Shown: piece by piece, positions 8,642 through 18,122 of the stretch
Layout of the letters: each line of letters opens with the position of its first letter
How positions within the stretch are numbered: the stretch's first letter is position 1
Assembly: GCF_011397115.1 (NCBI RefSeq)
Contig: NZ_AP022822.1
Coordinates: forward strand, 665,001-729,000
Direction: 5' to 3'
DNA: 64,000 nucleotides
Origin: Enterococcus saigonensis
GTDB lineage: Bacteria > Bacillota > Bacilli > Lactobacillales > Enterococcaceae
Program-made: the position numbers and the translations under genes
Notes under the pieces: generated by a model
What the model was told of the DNA's origin: nothing
What the model saw: the letters and a program-made list of their open reading frames with translations, nothing else
Database searches by the model: none

Positions 8642-9481
8642 ATGATTAAAGCAATTTTTTTTGATATTGATGGCACACTATTAGCAGACAATGGCAAGGT
8701 CTTAGCAAGCAGTAAGGAAGCCATAAAAAAAGCACAAGCAAAAAACATCTATGTTGGCGTGGCGACAGGACGTGATCCAGCAAAAGTAAAAGAACTATTA
8801 GGCGACGTTGGTTTGGATATGTTTGTAACGTATAATGGGCAGTTAGTTTATACATCTAAGCAGACAATTTATGCACAGTCTTTTAAGCCTGAAGTTTTAG
8901 AACAAGTAACACGTTTTGCCGATGCCCATAATCGTTCGATTAATTTTGGCACACGAAGTCTTGTGTCAGGCAGCCGTTTGATGCGATTGGGACAGTCAGC
9001 TATCGTCCAACGTTTCGCGCGTTTTATCCCAAGAAACTTTCCCGTTAAAACCATGCAAAATATTATGCAAGCCATAAGTTTTTATAAAAAAGATGATCAC
9101 TATGAAAAAATGACAATTCTAAATCAACCGATCTACCAGTGCATGATGTTAAGTCCTGAATCTGAAACAGAACTCTTAAAACGTGAGCTGCCAGACTGTG
9201 GCTTTCATCGCTCGAATTCTTTTTCAGTCGATATTGTACCAAAGGGTGGATCGAAATTAAAAGGAATCGAAGTGTTCTTACAGCATAAAGGTATCGCAGT
9301 CTCTGAGGCAATGGTTTTTGGCGACCATTATAATGATATTTCGATGATTAAAGGCGTAGGCGTGGGTGTGGCTATGGGAAATGCCAAGCGGATGACTAAA
9401 GAAGCAGCCGACTATGTAACAGATACGAACAATCACAACGGTATTGCACAAGCATTACGATATTATCATATTATTTCGTAA
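8642..9481 (+). CDS. Cof-type HAD phosphatase
   Basis: A 279-aa HAD-superfamily hydrolase with a type IIB cap. Motif I is FFDIDGT (D8, D10), motif II lies in GVATGR, and motif IV is GDHYNDISMIK followed by GVAMGNA and AADYVTDTN, diagnostic of the Cof/YkrA group. These dephosphorylate sugar phosphates, FMN or nucleotide-like molecules with broad specificity. It is followed after 39 bp by a MazG-like gene, with no terminator between, so the two form an operon. Confidence 0.92.
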   Translation: MIKAIFFDIDGTLLADNGKVLASSKEAIKKAQAKNIYVGVATGRDPAKVKELLGDVGLDMFVTYNGQLVYTSKQTIYAQSFKPEVLEQVTRFADAHNRSINFGTRSLVSGSRLMRLGQSAIVQRFARFIPRNFPVKTMQNIMQAISFYKKDDHYEKMTILNQPIYQCMMLSPESETELLKRELPDCGFHRSNSFSVDIVPKGGSKLKGIEVFLQHKGIAVSEAMVFGDHYNDISMIKGVGVGVAMGNAKRMTKEAADYVTDTNNHNGIAQALRYYHIIS

Positions 9482-9520
9482 GTAAATATCAATTGTACAA
9501 GCAAGGGGGCAATATAAGCT

Positions 9521-10048
9521 ATGAAAAAACCAATTGAAATGGCAAATGAATTTCATCAGATTTTTGATCCGCGAATTCCTAATGAACCAACAGCTTTTCA
9601 ATCTAAAGAAGCAATTTTTCGAGCTGGCTTCAAAATTGAAGAATTGGTTGAATTTATATATGAAAGTACAGACACTACTGTTGAATTTGAACAATCTGTT
9701 GTAAAGCTGCATGAAGCACTTGATGCGGCAAAAGACAAAGTGTTGAAAAAAAGCACACATAATCATCAAATAAAATCAGATCATTTGGTAGGACAAGTGG
9801 ATGCCTTAGCAGACTTACTTTATTTAACGTATGGCTCTTTTGCACTGATGAACATCGATCCTGCACCCGTGCTGGAAATTGTGCACAAAGCCAACATGAG
9901 TAAGCTTTTTCCCGATGGAAAACCCCATTATGATCCACTTACCAATAAAGTCTTAAAGCCAGCTAGTTGGCAAGAAAAATATGCACCTGAAAAAAAGATT
10001 AAAGCAGAATTGAATCGACAAAAAAACGTAGCCAAACTTGGAAATTAG
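9521..10048 (+). CDS. MazG/PRA-PH-like all-alpha NTP pyrophosphohydrolase
   Basis: A 175-aa helical protein. The metal-binding pattern is visible as KIEELVEFIYE (E-x-x-E part) and GQVDALADLLYLTYG (D-x-x-D part). Proteins of this fold hydrolyse NTPs to NMP and pyrophosphate, usually to clear damaged or non-canonical nucleotides. There is no his operon here, so phosphoribosyl-ATP hydrolysis is unlikely. Pairing with a Cof-type HAD phosphatase suggests NTP to NMP to nucleoside house-cleaning (inference). The stop codon lies inside the shared terminator hairpin. Confidence 0.8.
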   Translation: MKKPIEMANEFHQIFDPRIPNEPTAFQSKEAIFRAGFKIEELVEFIYESTDTTVEFEQSVVKLHEALDAAKDKVLKKSTHNHQIKSDHLVGQVDALADLLYLTYGSFALMNIDPAPVLEIVHKANMSKLFPDGKPHYDPLTNKVLKPASWQEKYAPEKKIKAELNRQKNVAKLGN

Positions 10049-10069
10049 TTCCAGTTTGACTACGTTTTT
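10021..10069. terminator. Bidirectional terminator overlapping the 3' end of the MazG-like gene
   Basis: AACGTAGCCAAACTTGGAA pairs with TTCCAGTTTGACTACGTT (one bulge, one wobble), flanked by A-run and T-run. It terminates both the MazG-like gene and, from the opposite strand, aspartate kinase. Confidence 0.85.
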
Positions 10070-10075
10070 GCTTCA

Positions 10076-11425
10076 TTAATCAAAGAACGTATAATAAAGC
10101 GTACGAATTGCTAGTTTTTCTTGCTCTTTGTGAATGCCAAACATAATGCTGACCTCAGAAGAACCTTGGTTAATCATTTCCAGATTGATTTTTTTGCGAG
10201 CTAGGGCTGCTGTACTTTCAGCCGTACAACCAACCCGTTGACGCATGCCTTCTCCAACCACCATAATCATAGAAAGATCGTGCGTAATCCGAAGTTCATC
10301 AGGATCAATCTCATAGGCAATAGTGCGCAAAAGCTCTTCTTCTAGTGTTTTGTTCAGTTGATTGGCGCGTAAAACAATTGAAATATCATCAATTCCAGAA
10401 GGCATGTGTTCGTAACTCAAACCGAAATCTTCTAAAATACTTAAGATACGGCGGGTAAAACCAATCTCTCTATTCATGAGATATTTGCTGATATAAATCA
10501 TCGTAAAGCCTTCATCACTGGCAATACCCACCACTGGATTATCTAGCGCATCACGCGTTGTCGTAATTTTAGTCCCGGGACAGTGGGGATTATTTGTATT
10601 TTTGATGACTACGGGTATTTTTGCGCGATAAGAAGGCATTAAAGCTTCATCATGAAAAACAGTAAAACCAGCATAAGCTAATTCTCGCATTTCGCGGTAA
10701 GTTAGTTCTTTAATAATTTCCGGTTTATGAATATAGCCAGGATGAGCTGCGTAAATCCCGTCAACATCTGTAAAGTTTTCGTATAATTCAGCTTTCACGC
10801 CCGCTGCCACGATAGAACCGGTGATATCAGATCCCCCTCGGGAAAAGGTACAGACTTGACCGCACTCAGTATATCCAAAAAATCCAGGGATAATGAGGAT
10901 TTCTTCTGTATCTGCCCATTTTTTCATTTTTTGATAAGCTTTAAATAAGATCCGCGCATTTCCAGGTTCACTGGAAACAATAATGCCAAAATCTTTTGGA
11001 TTTACATAACGAGCATTTATTCCTTTAGCTTGTAAAATACCAGCAATTAATTTCGCATTATTGTCTTCTCCGCTGGCAACAATTGTATCTTTTAAAAAGT
11101 CATTTCCTTCAACTGGAAGCTCAGATAGTTTGTTCAAATGTTTGCTAATATCTTCCATTATTTTACTATCCACATTAAAAGCTGTAGCAATATCACTATA
11201 ACGAGCAGTAATGGTAGCAGTTATACCAGTGAGATCCTGATTTTTTATTTTAGCTTCGTAAAATGCAATCAAATGATCTGTGACTTTTGTATCTTCTTTA
11301 TCCCGTTTACCTGGAGCAGATACTACCACGAATTTTCTTTTTGGATCGTTGATAATAATATCAATGACTTTTTGCACTTGCGCTGCTGAAGCAAGAGAGC
11401 TTCCGCCAAATTTCACTACTTTCAC
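10076..11425 (-). CDS. lysC: Aspartate kinase
   Basis: Phosphorylates aspartate, the first step to lysine, diaminopimelate, threonine and methionine. The 449-aa protein starts VVKFGGSS (kinase nucleotide loop). It continues with FFGYTECGQVCTFSRGGSDITG and ends in tandem ACT domains (about 300-449) that normally bind the feedback inhibitor. Translation starts at GTG, 7 nt after AAGGAGA. I looked for a lysine riboswitch (AGAGGNGC core) in the upstream 400 bp and saw none, so control may be only allosteric or by a repressor. Supply of diaminopimelate/lysine for the wall is the likely role. Confidence 0.93.
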   Translation of the reverse strand: MKVVKFGGSSLASAAQVQKVIDIIINDPKRKFVVVSAPGKRDKEDTKVTDHLIAFYEAKIKNQDLTGITATITARYSDIATAFNVDSKIMEDISKHLNKLSELPVEGNDFLKDTIVASGEDNNAKLIAGILQAKGINARYVNPKDFGIIVSSEPGNARILFKAYQKMKKWADTEEILIIPGFFGYTECGQVCTFSRGGSDITGSIVAAGVKAELYENFTDVDGIYAAHPGYIHKPEIIKELTYREMRELAYAGFTVFHDEALMPSYRAKIPVVIKNTNNPHCPGTKITTTRDALDNPVVGIASDEGFTMIYISKYLMNREIGFTRRILSILEDFGLSYEHMPSGIDDISIVLRANQLNKTLEEELLRTIAYEIDPDELRITHDLSMIMVVGEGMRQRVGCTAESTAALARKKINLEMINQGSSEVSIMFGIHKEQEKLAIRTLYYTFFD

Positions 11426-11827
11426 AATAGTATCTCCTTTTTTATCGTTTTTTATCTACAGCTATAAAGCTGAATTTTATTTCATAACGTCAAGATTATT
11501 TCTTATAAGGGTACAAAAATCTTAAAAAAAAAGCAAGGATTACTATTAAAAACAGCACAAGATAAGATTTAATAAAAGCTTTCTAATAGATTATAAAAAG
11601 TTTTTTTTAGCTTGCTTGTGAAAATAACCTTCTGAAAAAAATTGTAAAGATTTTGCTATTCTTTAGTGCTACTCTTTTTTCTTTGTGTTATAATCTAGCG
11701 TAGACGTCTTGTGGACCGATAAATAAATTTCTATACTAATAGAAGAAAAATAGTATTTGTTAGATAAAAAAAGCTGATTGGCAGCATAGAATACTGATAT
11801 TTATTTTTGAAAGTGGAGGAACCATCA
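11426..11827. other. Divergent intergenic region between lysC and ezrA
   Basis: AT-rich 400 bp. For ezrA it holds an extended -10 promoter TGTTATAAT (11686-11694), about 130 bp before the start. On the lysC side there is a small hairpin CAGCT-ATAA-AGCTG (about 11459-11472). No riboswitch or extra ORF is recognisable. Confidence 0.5.
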
Positions 11828-13552
11828 ATGGGAAGTAGTAATGTAGTCATTGGAATAGTCATCGCCATCATCGTTGTAGCAGCGATCTTGTATCTGATTA
11901 GTTATTTCATGAGAAAGAAAAATCAGGAAAGATTGCAAACACTGGAAGATCGCAGGGAGCATCTATTTGATTTGCCGGTCTTAGAAGAAGTTGATGATGT
12001 TAAGAAGATGCATCTCGTTGGCCAAAGCCAAAATACTTTCCGTGAGTGGAGCCAAAAATGGAATGATATCTCTACTTCTTCATTTGCCGAGCTTGAAAGT
12101 CAAATTTTTGAAGTTGAGAGTTTAAATGAAACATTTCGATTTTTCAAAGCTAAAAATGCGATTGTTGATGCAGAACAAACCATGGATACAATGGAAAAAG
12201 AAGTTGCAGAGATTCGTGATGGCTTAAAAGAATTGCGCGAAAGCGAAGAACGTAATTCTTTAGAAGTACAAAAAGCATTAGATATCTACGAAGACTTGAA
12301 GAAAAAATTGCGGGAGCACGGGGAAGAATTCGGTCCTGCTTACTCTGAATTACAAAAGCAAATTAAGAACATCGAAATTGAATTTACCCAATTTGTTACA
12401 TTAAATACATCTGGTGATCCAGTTGAAGCGCGGGAAGTATTGGAAAGTGCTGAACAACACACGTATGAGTTAGATGATCGCATGAAACGAATTCCAGCAG
12501 CTTATGAAGAGTTGAATAAAACTTTTCCTGATCAGCTAAAAGAAATTCAAGATGGTTATAAAAAACTTTTAGAAGATCATTATGTTTTTCCAGAAGAAAA
12601 TTTCCAAGCTGAAATCGATCGCGTGAAAAAACGTGTTGAAACTTCAATGGGAGATTTAGAAAAGACTGAAGTAGATACAGTTGAAGTTGCCAATCGTGAT
12701 ACAGCTAGTGGTATTGATTCATTATATACTGTCATGGAAAGAGAAATTAATGCACGACGTTACGTAGTGAAAAACAAACCAGTGATTGCTGATTATATTA
12801 CTCATGCACATCGCAACAATCATCAATTGATGATTGAAATTGATCATACCGCTCAAACTTATACTTTAAATCATAATGAACTAGGTCGCGTTCGTGGCTT
12901 TCAAACTGAAATTGACGAATTGACCCGTCGTAACAAAGATTTAGAACCAAAAATGGAAGCTCATGAAATTCCATTTTCTGAAATTCAAGCTTTCTATAAA
13001 GATGCGTATAAAATTTTAGATGACTTGGAAAATCAACAAGTTGAAATTGATCATGAATTACGTGAATTACGTAAGGGTGAAAAAATTGCCCAAGAAAAAG
13101 TGGAACAATTTGAATTTCAATTACGCAATTTGAAACGTTTTGTTGAAAAACAACGCTTACCAGGTTTACCTAATGATTATTTGGAATCATTCTTTATGGC
13201 AACAGATCGGGTTGAAGATTTAGGCAAAGCACTAAATAAAATCCGCGTTAATATGGAAGAAGTTAATAAAATCATGAAAAATTGTGAAGCCGATATTAAA
13301 GACTTAGATGCCCATACTCATGATTTGGTTGATGCTGCGGCTTTAACAGAACAAATGATGCAGTATGCCAACAGATATCGTCATTCTCATGCAGAAATTA
13401 AAGCAGCGATTGAAGGTGCTTTAGAATTGTTTAATAAAGAGTATCGTTATCAAGATGCTCTAGATGAAATTGGAGCAGCATTAGAACGTGTTGAGCCTGG
13501 TGCCTTTAAACGAATTGAAAATTTCTACTTTAAAAACCGTGATTTAGTATAA
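11828..13552 (+). CDS. ezrA: Septation ring formation regulator EzrA
   Basis: The 574-aa membrane protein has one N-terminal transmembrane helix (about residues 5-26, VVIGIVIAIIVVAAILYLISYF). A long cytoplasmic coiled-coil/spectrin-like region follows (about 30-570), and the length is normal for the family. EzrA binds FtsZ, limits Z-rings to midcell and links division to PBP1. The start is the ATG 9 nt after GTGGAGG; the 7 extra codons upstream are discounted. Highly Glu/Lys-rich. The next gene is a cysteine desulfurase, as in other enterococci, but a terminator separates them. Confidence 0.96.
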   Translation: MGSSNVVIGIVIAIIVVAAILYLISYFMRKKNQERLQTLEDRREHLFDLPVLEEVDDVKKMHLVGQSQNTFREWSQKWNDISTSSFAELESQIFEVESLNETFRFFKAKNAIVDAEQTMDTMEKEVAEIRDGLKELRESEERNSLEVQKALDIYEDLKKKLREHGEEFGPAYSELQKQIKNIEIEFTQFVTLNTSGDPVEAREVLESAEQHTYELDDRMKRIPAAYEELNKTFPDQLKEIQDGYKKLLEDHYVFPEENFQAEIDRVKKRVETSMGDLEKTEVDTVEVANRDTASGIDSLYTVMEREINARRYVVKNKPVIADYITHAHRNNHQLMIEIDHTAQTYTLNHNELGRVRGFQTEIDELTRRNKDLEPKMEAHEIPFSEIQAFYKDAYKILDDLENQQVEIDHELRELRKGEKIAQEKVEQFEFQLRNLKRFVEKQRLPGLPNDYLESFFMATDRVEDLGKALNKIRVNMEEVNKIMKNCEADIKDLDAHTHDLVDAAALTEQMMQYANRYRHSHAEIKAAIEGALELFNKEYRYQDALDEIGAALERVEPGAFKRIENFYFKNRDLV

Positions 13553-13560
13553 ACTAGTCA

Positions 13561-13589
13561 AAAGCGAGTCTACTGGGCTCGCTTTTTTT
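13561..13589 (+). terminator. Terminator after ezrA
   Basis: AAAGCGAG (13561-13568) pairs with CTCGCTTT (13578-13585), followed by further T. Confidence 0.88.
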
Positions 13590-13719
13590 ATGTTAAAATG
13601 AACAATATTTTCCAACAGCAGATAGGAAATAAAAGTAAATATTTGTATTACCTTAAACCGTATATAGCTTATGTTCTTAATAAATGAAAGTCACTTTAAA
13701 AAAGATAAAGTACGTTACC

Positions 13720-13748
13720 TTGAAACCAATGCAATGTCCGTTTATAAT
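13720..13748 (+). promoter_or_regulatory. Promoter of the cysteine desulfurase-thiI operon
   Basis: TTGAAA (13720-13725), a 17-bp spacer and TATAAT (13743-13748): a near-consensus sigma-A promoter 31 bp before the start. Confidence 0.85.
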
Positions 13749-13779
13749 AGGAAAGAATTTGAGAAGGGATGTTTTTTTC

Positions 13780-14922
13780 ATGATATATTTTGACAACAGT
13801 GCAACGACAAATATTGCCCCACTTGCACTAGATGCATATATGAAGACCAGTCAACGGATTGTTGGAAATCCTTCTAGTCTTCACGATTTAGGTAATCAAG
13901 CCAATCGCTTGCTTCACCAAGCACGTAAGCAAATTGCGGAATTATTAACAGTAGAAGCAAATGAAATATACTTTACCTCTGGTGGTACAGAAGGGGATAA
14001 CTGGGTTTTAAAAGGGACAGCAATTGATAAAAAAGATTTTGGACGGCATATTATTATTTCCAGTGTGGAGCATCCAGCGGTGAGTGAAACGGCAGCCCAA
14101 TTAGCTGAAAATGGTTTTGAAGTGAGTATTGCGCCCGTTGGAAAAGATGGCTTGGTTGATGTGAAAAAATTAAAAGAATTAATCCGGAAAGATACTATCT
14201 TGGTGTCTGTTATGGCAGTGAATAATGAAGTTGGAGCTATACAGCCAATTGGTGCAATTAGTGAAGTCTTAAAGGAGTATCCGAAAATTCATTTTCATGT
14301 AGACGCTGTACAAGCTATTGGAAAAGTTTCACAAGAAAAATGGCTGACATCAAGGGTAGATTTTGCGACTTTTTCTGCGCATAAATTTCACGGTCCTCGT
14401 GGCGTTGGTTTTATCTTTTGGCGTAAGGGACGACGGATTGCCCCTTTATTAACCGGTGGTGGTCAAGAAAATAATCAACGTAGCGGCACGGAAAATGTAG
14501 CCGGGATTGTGGCAACGGCTAAAGCATTACGCTTAACTTTGGAAAAAAAAGCAGAGCGACCTAATCATGTGGCGACATTACGTAAGTATTTATTTGACGC
14601 CTTAGCAGAATATGAGAAAGTGACAATTTTTAGTGGTCAAGAAGATTACGCGCCACATATTTTATGTTTTGGCATTAAAGATATTCGTGGTGAGGTCTTA
14701 GTTCATGCGTTAGAAGAAAAACAAATTTACGTTTCGACTACAAGTGCTTGCTCAAGTCGAAAACATGTTGAAAGCAGTACTCTTCATGCGATGAATATAC
14801 CTGCTAATCTAGCAACCACCGCAATTCGAGTTAGTCTAGATGAAAATAATACGATGGCAGAAGTGGAACAATTTTTAATCGTCTTCCATCAACTTTATCA
14901 AAAATTCAGTAAAATCAATTAA
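13780..14922 (+). CDS. nifZ: Cysteine desulfurase (NifS-like, partner of ThiI)
   Basis: PLP enzyme that takes sulfur from cysteine as a persulfide. The 380-aa protein starts MIYFDNSATT. It carries the PLP lysine K202 in FSAHKFHGPRG and the persulfide cysteine C324 in TSACSSRKHVESSTL, the long-loop form. It is followed 17 bp later by thiI. In Bacillus the equivalent enzyme (NifZ) dedicates its sulfur to ThiI for 4-thiouridine in tRNA, which this gene order supports. The 32 residues added by the longest frame lie over the promoter and are not coding. Confidence 0.92.
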   Translation: MIYFDNSATTNIAPLALDAYMKTSQRIVGNPSSLHDLGNQANRLLHQARKQIAELLTVEANEIYFTSGGTEGDNWVLKGTAIDKKDFGRHIIISSVEHPAVSETAAQLAENGFEVSIAPVGKDGLVDVKKLKELIRKDTILVSVMAVNNEVGAIQPIGAISEVLKEYPKIHFHVDAVQAIGKVSQEKWLTSRVDFATFSAHKFHGPRGVGFIFWRKGRRIAPLLTGGGQENNQRSGTENVAGIVATAKALRLTLEKKAERPNHVATLRKYLFDALAEYEKVTIFSGQEDYAPHILCFGIKDIRGEVLVHALEEKQIYVSTTSACSSRKHVESSTLHAMNIPANLATTAIRVSLDENNTMAEVEQFLIVFHQLYQKFSKIN

Positions 14923-14939
14923 CAGACAGGAGTTTTAAT

Positions 14940-16151
14940 GTGAATTATACAGAAATTATGGTGCGGTATGGCGAACTTTCTACTAAAGGGAAGAACCGCG
15001 GCAGCTTTATTAGGCAACTAGCAGACAATGTTAAAGGGGCGTTAGTAGCTTTTCCTCAATTAAAAATTGATGCACAGCGTGACCGCATGCATATTTTGTT
15101 AAATGGGGAAGACAGTCAGCTTGTGATCGAACGGCTACAAAAAGTTTTTGGTATCCAAAATTTTTCACCTAGCTTACGAGTTGAAAAAAATCTTGAAGCA
15201 ATTAAAGTAGGTATCGCCCAAATAATGGCGTCCGCATATACTGGTAGTGAAACCTTTAAAATTAATGCTAAACGTTCTGACCATGATTTTGAATTGACAA
15301 GCAATGAGTTAAATCAAACATTGGGGAGTTATGTTTTTTCACTATATCCTGATATTAAAGTGCAAATGAAAATGCCAGATATTAATTTGCGCGTAGAAAT
15401 TCGATTAGATGGTGTCTACTTGTCCTATGAAACTATCAAAGGTGCTGGTGGATTGCCGGTTGGAACCAGTGGTAAAGGGATGCTGATGCTCTCTGGTGGG
15501 ATTGATTCTCCTGTTGCGGGCTATCTTGCTATGAAACGTGGTGTGGAGATTGAAGCAGTACATTTTGCGAGTCCGCCTTATACTAGTGAACAAGCCTTGC
15601 AAAAAGCTAAAGATTTAACTGAAAAATTAACACCTTATGTCGGTAATATTCAATTTATCGAAGTACCTTTTACTGAGATTCAAGAAGAAATTAAGAAAAA
15701 AGTCCCACAAGGTTACTGGATGACTTTAACGCGGCGGATGATGCTACGTTTAACAGATGCAATTCGTGCGGTACGTAAAGGATTAGTTATTATTAATGGG
15801 GAATCGTTAGGACAAGTTGCTTCTCAAACCTTACAAAGTATGGTGGCTATAAATGAAGTTTCTACTACGCCGATTATTCGACCAGTTGTAACAATGGATA
15901 AATTAGAAATTATTGAAATAGCGCAAGCAATAGACACATTTGAACTTGCAATTCAACCTTTTGAAGACTGCTGTACCATTTTTGCGCCGCCACAACCAAA
16001 AACGCGTCCAAATTTAGACAAGGTGCATCATTATGAGAATTCATTAGATATTGATGGTATGATTCTCCGCGCATTGAACGGACTTAAAATTGAAGTAATC
16101 ACGCCAAATGCAACAAATGAAAAAGAAGCAGAATTCGCAGATTTGTTATAG
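14940..16151 (+). CDS. thiI: tRNA 4-thiouridine synthetase ThiI (short form)
   Basis: Adenylates U8 of tRNA and installs sulfur; in some bacteria it also serves thiamine thiazole synthesis. The 403-aa protein has an N-terminal ferredoxin-like/THUMP region (about 1-165) and a PP-loop ATPase with SGGIDSPVAGY. It lacks the C-terminal rhodanese domain of the E. coli protein, as usual in Firmicutes, so sulfur transfer likely relies on the desulfurase upstream. It starts at GTG 7 nt after AGGAG; the overlapping ATG is out of frame and followed by TGA. Confidence 0.95.
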   Translation: MNYTEIMVRYGELSTKGKNRGSFIRQLADNVKGALVAFPQLKIDAQRDRMHILLNGEDSQLVIERLQKVFGIQNFSPSLRVEKNLEAIKVGIAQIMASAYTGSETFKINAKRSDHDFELTSNELNQTLGSYVFSLYPDIKVQMKMPDINLRVEIRLDGVYLSYETIKGAGGLPVGTSGKGMLMLSGGIDSPVAGYLAMKRGVEIEAVHFASPPYTSEQALQKAKDLTEKLTPYVGNIQFIEVPFTEIQEEIKKKVPQGYWMTLTRRMMLRLTDAIRAVRKGLVIINGESLGQVASQTLQSMVAINEVSTTPIIRPVVTMDKLEIIEIAQAIDTFELAIQPFEDCCTIFAPPQPKTRPNLDKVHHYENSLDIDGMILRALNGLKIEVITPNATNEKEAEFADLL

Positions 16152-16317
16152 ATAAAAAATACGAAAAGAAAAGGCTTGACTTGCTTTTTTGCTTGCCCAA
16201 CTTTGAGTGATATTACGGCAAAAATAGTAGAATTTTCAATCAAAGTTATAAATATTTTTCCTTGATTTTGCCTAAAATGAAATTTGTATAAAATTAAATA
16301 ACAATTAGAAAATGATG

Positions 16318-16343
16318 AAAGAGGTGTATAACCTCTTTTTTTC
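16318..16343 (+). terminator. Terminator after thiI
   Basis: AAAGAGGT (16318-16325) pairs with ACCTCTTT (16331-16338) around a 5-nt loop, then T-run. The rest of the 346-bp gap 16152-16497 is AT-rich and holds no ORF I would call. Confidence 0.85.
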
Positions 16344-16401
16344 TTTGTAAAAAAACACACAAGGATACGAACTGGCTGCTAAATAGTCATTTTACTAAAT
16401 T

Positions 16402-16430
16402 TTGCTCCCCTTAAAATCCTCTGATATGAT
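16402..16430 (+). promoter_or_regulatory. Promoter of the LPXTG pilin-like gene
   Basis: TTGCTC, 17-bp spacer, TATGAT (16425-16430), with a 67-nt leader to the ATG. The gene therefore has its own unit. Confidence 0.6.
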
Positions 16431-16497
16431 TAATTTAGGTTAGAAATCCTAAATAAAAAGATGAAGTCTAGCTAAAAGAAAGAGGGAGGGAAACAAA

Positions 16498-18078
16498 ATG
16501 AAACACAAATCGAAGTTGTTTGGACTGTTGGCAATTATTACGATGTTAGTACCATTGTTTGTTGGTGGAATTTCTGGAGGGGCTGAAGAGGGAGCGCCGC
16601 CAGCGGTTTCTGATACTGAACCTAGTACAATTAATATGGTTCTCCACAAAAAAGAATTTGATTCAATGCCAAAATTAACGGAAAATACTGGAGAATTAAT
16701 GGAATTTAAGGGTAAAGGCTTAAATGGCGCTGGTTTTACAGCATACAATATCACTGATTTTGTTTATGGCTTAATTAAAGATAAAGAAGTTGCTGATGCA
16801 GCTGCAGCTATTACAAAGGCACAAGAAGTTGCTGCAGAAATCGAAAAAGGTTCTAGCATTAAAATTGGCGAGAAAACCTATGAATCGTTAACTAAGATGG
16901 GATCTAAAGTTGGAGATGAAGTTACTACTGCCAAAGTCGATGGCGAAGATGGAATTGCCAAGTTTAATGGCTTAGCATATAAAACTGGAGACAAGCATAG
17001 CGTGTATATGTTTATTGAAACAACAATTCCAGATAATGTGAGCACACATGCAGCGCCATTAATTGTTTCATTACCATTGACAAATAAAGACGGTAAATAT
17101 TTAACAACGGCACATTTGTATCCAAAAGATGTAACATTTACAGATGGTAAGGATTTGAAAACAGACGGATTACAAGTTGTTAAAGATGAAGGAGCTAACA
17201 AAGCAGAACATATCTATGGGACTGAAGTAGGAAAAGAGCATGACTTTACTTTTAAATTCACTATTCCAGCTAAAATCAAAGATAACATTTCATATGGGTT
17301 TACTGATACACCTTCAGCTGGGTTAGAATTAGTTGTACCGGCTGCTGGAATTAACTCAGCAGTAACAATTACACCTACAACAGGTAATGCCTTAGTACCA
17401 GGAACTCACTATGAAATCGTTAAAAATACTGATGGTGGCTTTACAGTTGACTTTAAAGTTAACGAAGCTGCTGTACAAGCATTAGCAGGCCAAACTTTTA
17501 CTGCTTCTTATAAAATGGTAGTAACAGACGCAGCAGAAGAATATCAAGAATTTGGTAATAAGATAACTGTAAAGGTTGGGAACCAAACATATCCGTATGA
17601 AGCACCAAAATTAATTTATGGTGGTTATAAATTTATCAAAGAAGATCAAAATACAAAAGCAAAATTAGCTGGTGCAAAATTTGTGATTACGAAACGTGGA
17701 GCTGCTGCAGATAATGCTTTGAAATTCACGAAAAGTGGTACCAAATATGTGTTAGATGCGACTGGCTCTACTGAATTAGTAACAGATGAAAATGGTGAGA
17801 TTAATGTAGAAGGTTTAGAATATGGTAATTATGACTTGCACGAAACAGTAGCTCCTACTGACTATATTAAATTAGATGCTCCTGTACAATTTACAATCGC
17901 TCCTGATACAGCTGAAGGTGCAACGTTAATTCCATCAAAAACTGTAGATAACGTTAAAAAAGGTCTTTTACCTTCAACTGGTGGCACTGGTATCATCGCA
18001 TTCCTAGCAGTAGGTGCCGCATTGATGGCAGGTGCATTCATCTGGTACCGTAAATCTAAAGTGAACGAAGAAGTATAA
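16498..18078 (+). CDS. LPXTG-anchored pilin-like surface protein (SpaA/SpaH type)
   Basis: The 526-aa secreted protein has a signal peptide (about 1-28), and the export and wall-anchor signals bracket Ig-like isopeptide domains. A pilin-like lysine motif Y208-P-K210-D lies after the first domain. The last domain contains the E-box YDLHETVAPTDY (E449), typical of intramolecular Lys-Asn bonds. The sorting signal is L491-PSTGG, then a hydrophobic stretch and a KSKVNEEV tail. These traits are those of a pilus backbone subunit (LxxTG/YPK type). No tip or basal pilin and no class C sortase is adjacent; the neighbours are thiI and rex. It may be anchored as a monomer by housekeeping sortase A or polymerised by a sortase encoded elsewhere. 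AGGGAGGG precedes the ATG. Confidence 0.88.
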   Translation: MKHKSKLFGLLAIITMLVPLFVGGISGGAEEGAPPAVSDTEPSTINMVLHKKEFDSMPKLTENTGELMEFKGKGLNGAGFTAYNITDFVYGLIKDKEVADAAAAITKAQEVAAEIEKGSSIKIGEKTYESLTKMGSKVGDEVTTAKVDGEDGIAKFNGLAYKTGDKHSVYMFIETTIPDNVSTHAAPLIVSLPLTNKDGKYLTTAHLYPKDVTFTDGKDLKTDGLQVVKDEGANKAEHIYGTEVGKEHDFTFKFTIPAKIKDNISYGFTDTPSAGLELVVPAAGINSAVTITPTTGNALVPGTHYEIVKNTDGGFTVDFKVNEAAVQALAGQTFTASYKMVVTDAAEEYQEFGNKITVKVGNQTYPYEAPKLIYGGYKFIKEDQNTKAKLAGAKFVITKRGAAADNALKFTKSGTKYVLDATGSTELVTDENGEINVEGLEYGNYDLHETVAPTDYIKLDAPVQFTIAPDTAEGATLIPSKTVDNVKKGLLPSTGGTGIIAFLAVGAALMAGAFIWYRKSKVNEEV

Positions 18079-18093
18079 GAATTAATAATTTGT

Positions 18094-18122
18094 AAAAAGG
18101 AAGGCTGCGGCTTTCCTTTTTT
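18094..18122 (+). terminator. Terminator after the pilin-like gene
   Basis: AAAAAGGAA (18094-18102) pairs with TTCCTTTTT (18113-18121). Confidence 0.85.

Noticed and set aside
11426..11827. Lysine riboswitch upstream of lysC
   Set aside because: No AGAGGNGC core or five-helix arrangement could be found in the leader on the minus strand.
16031..16360. 109-aa minus-strand frame
   Set aside because: It overlaps the 3' end of thiI and the terminator; low-complexity translation, no ribosome site.
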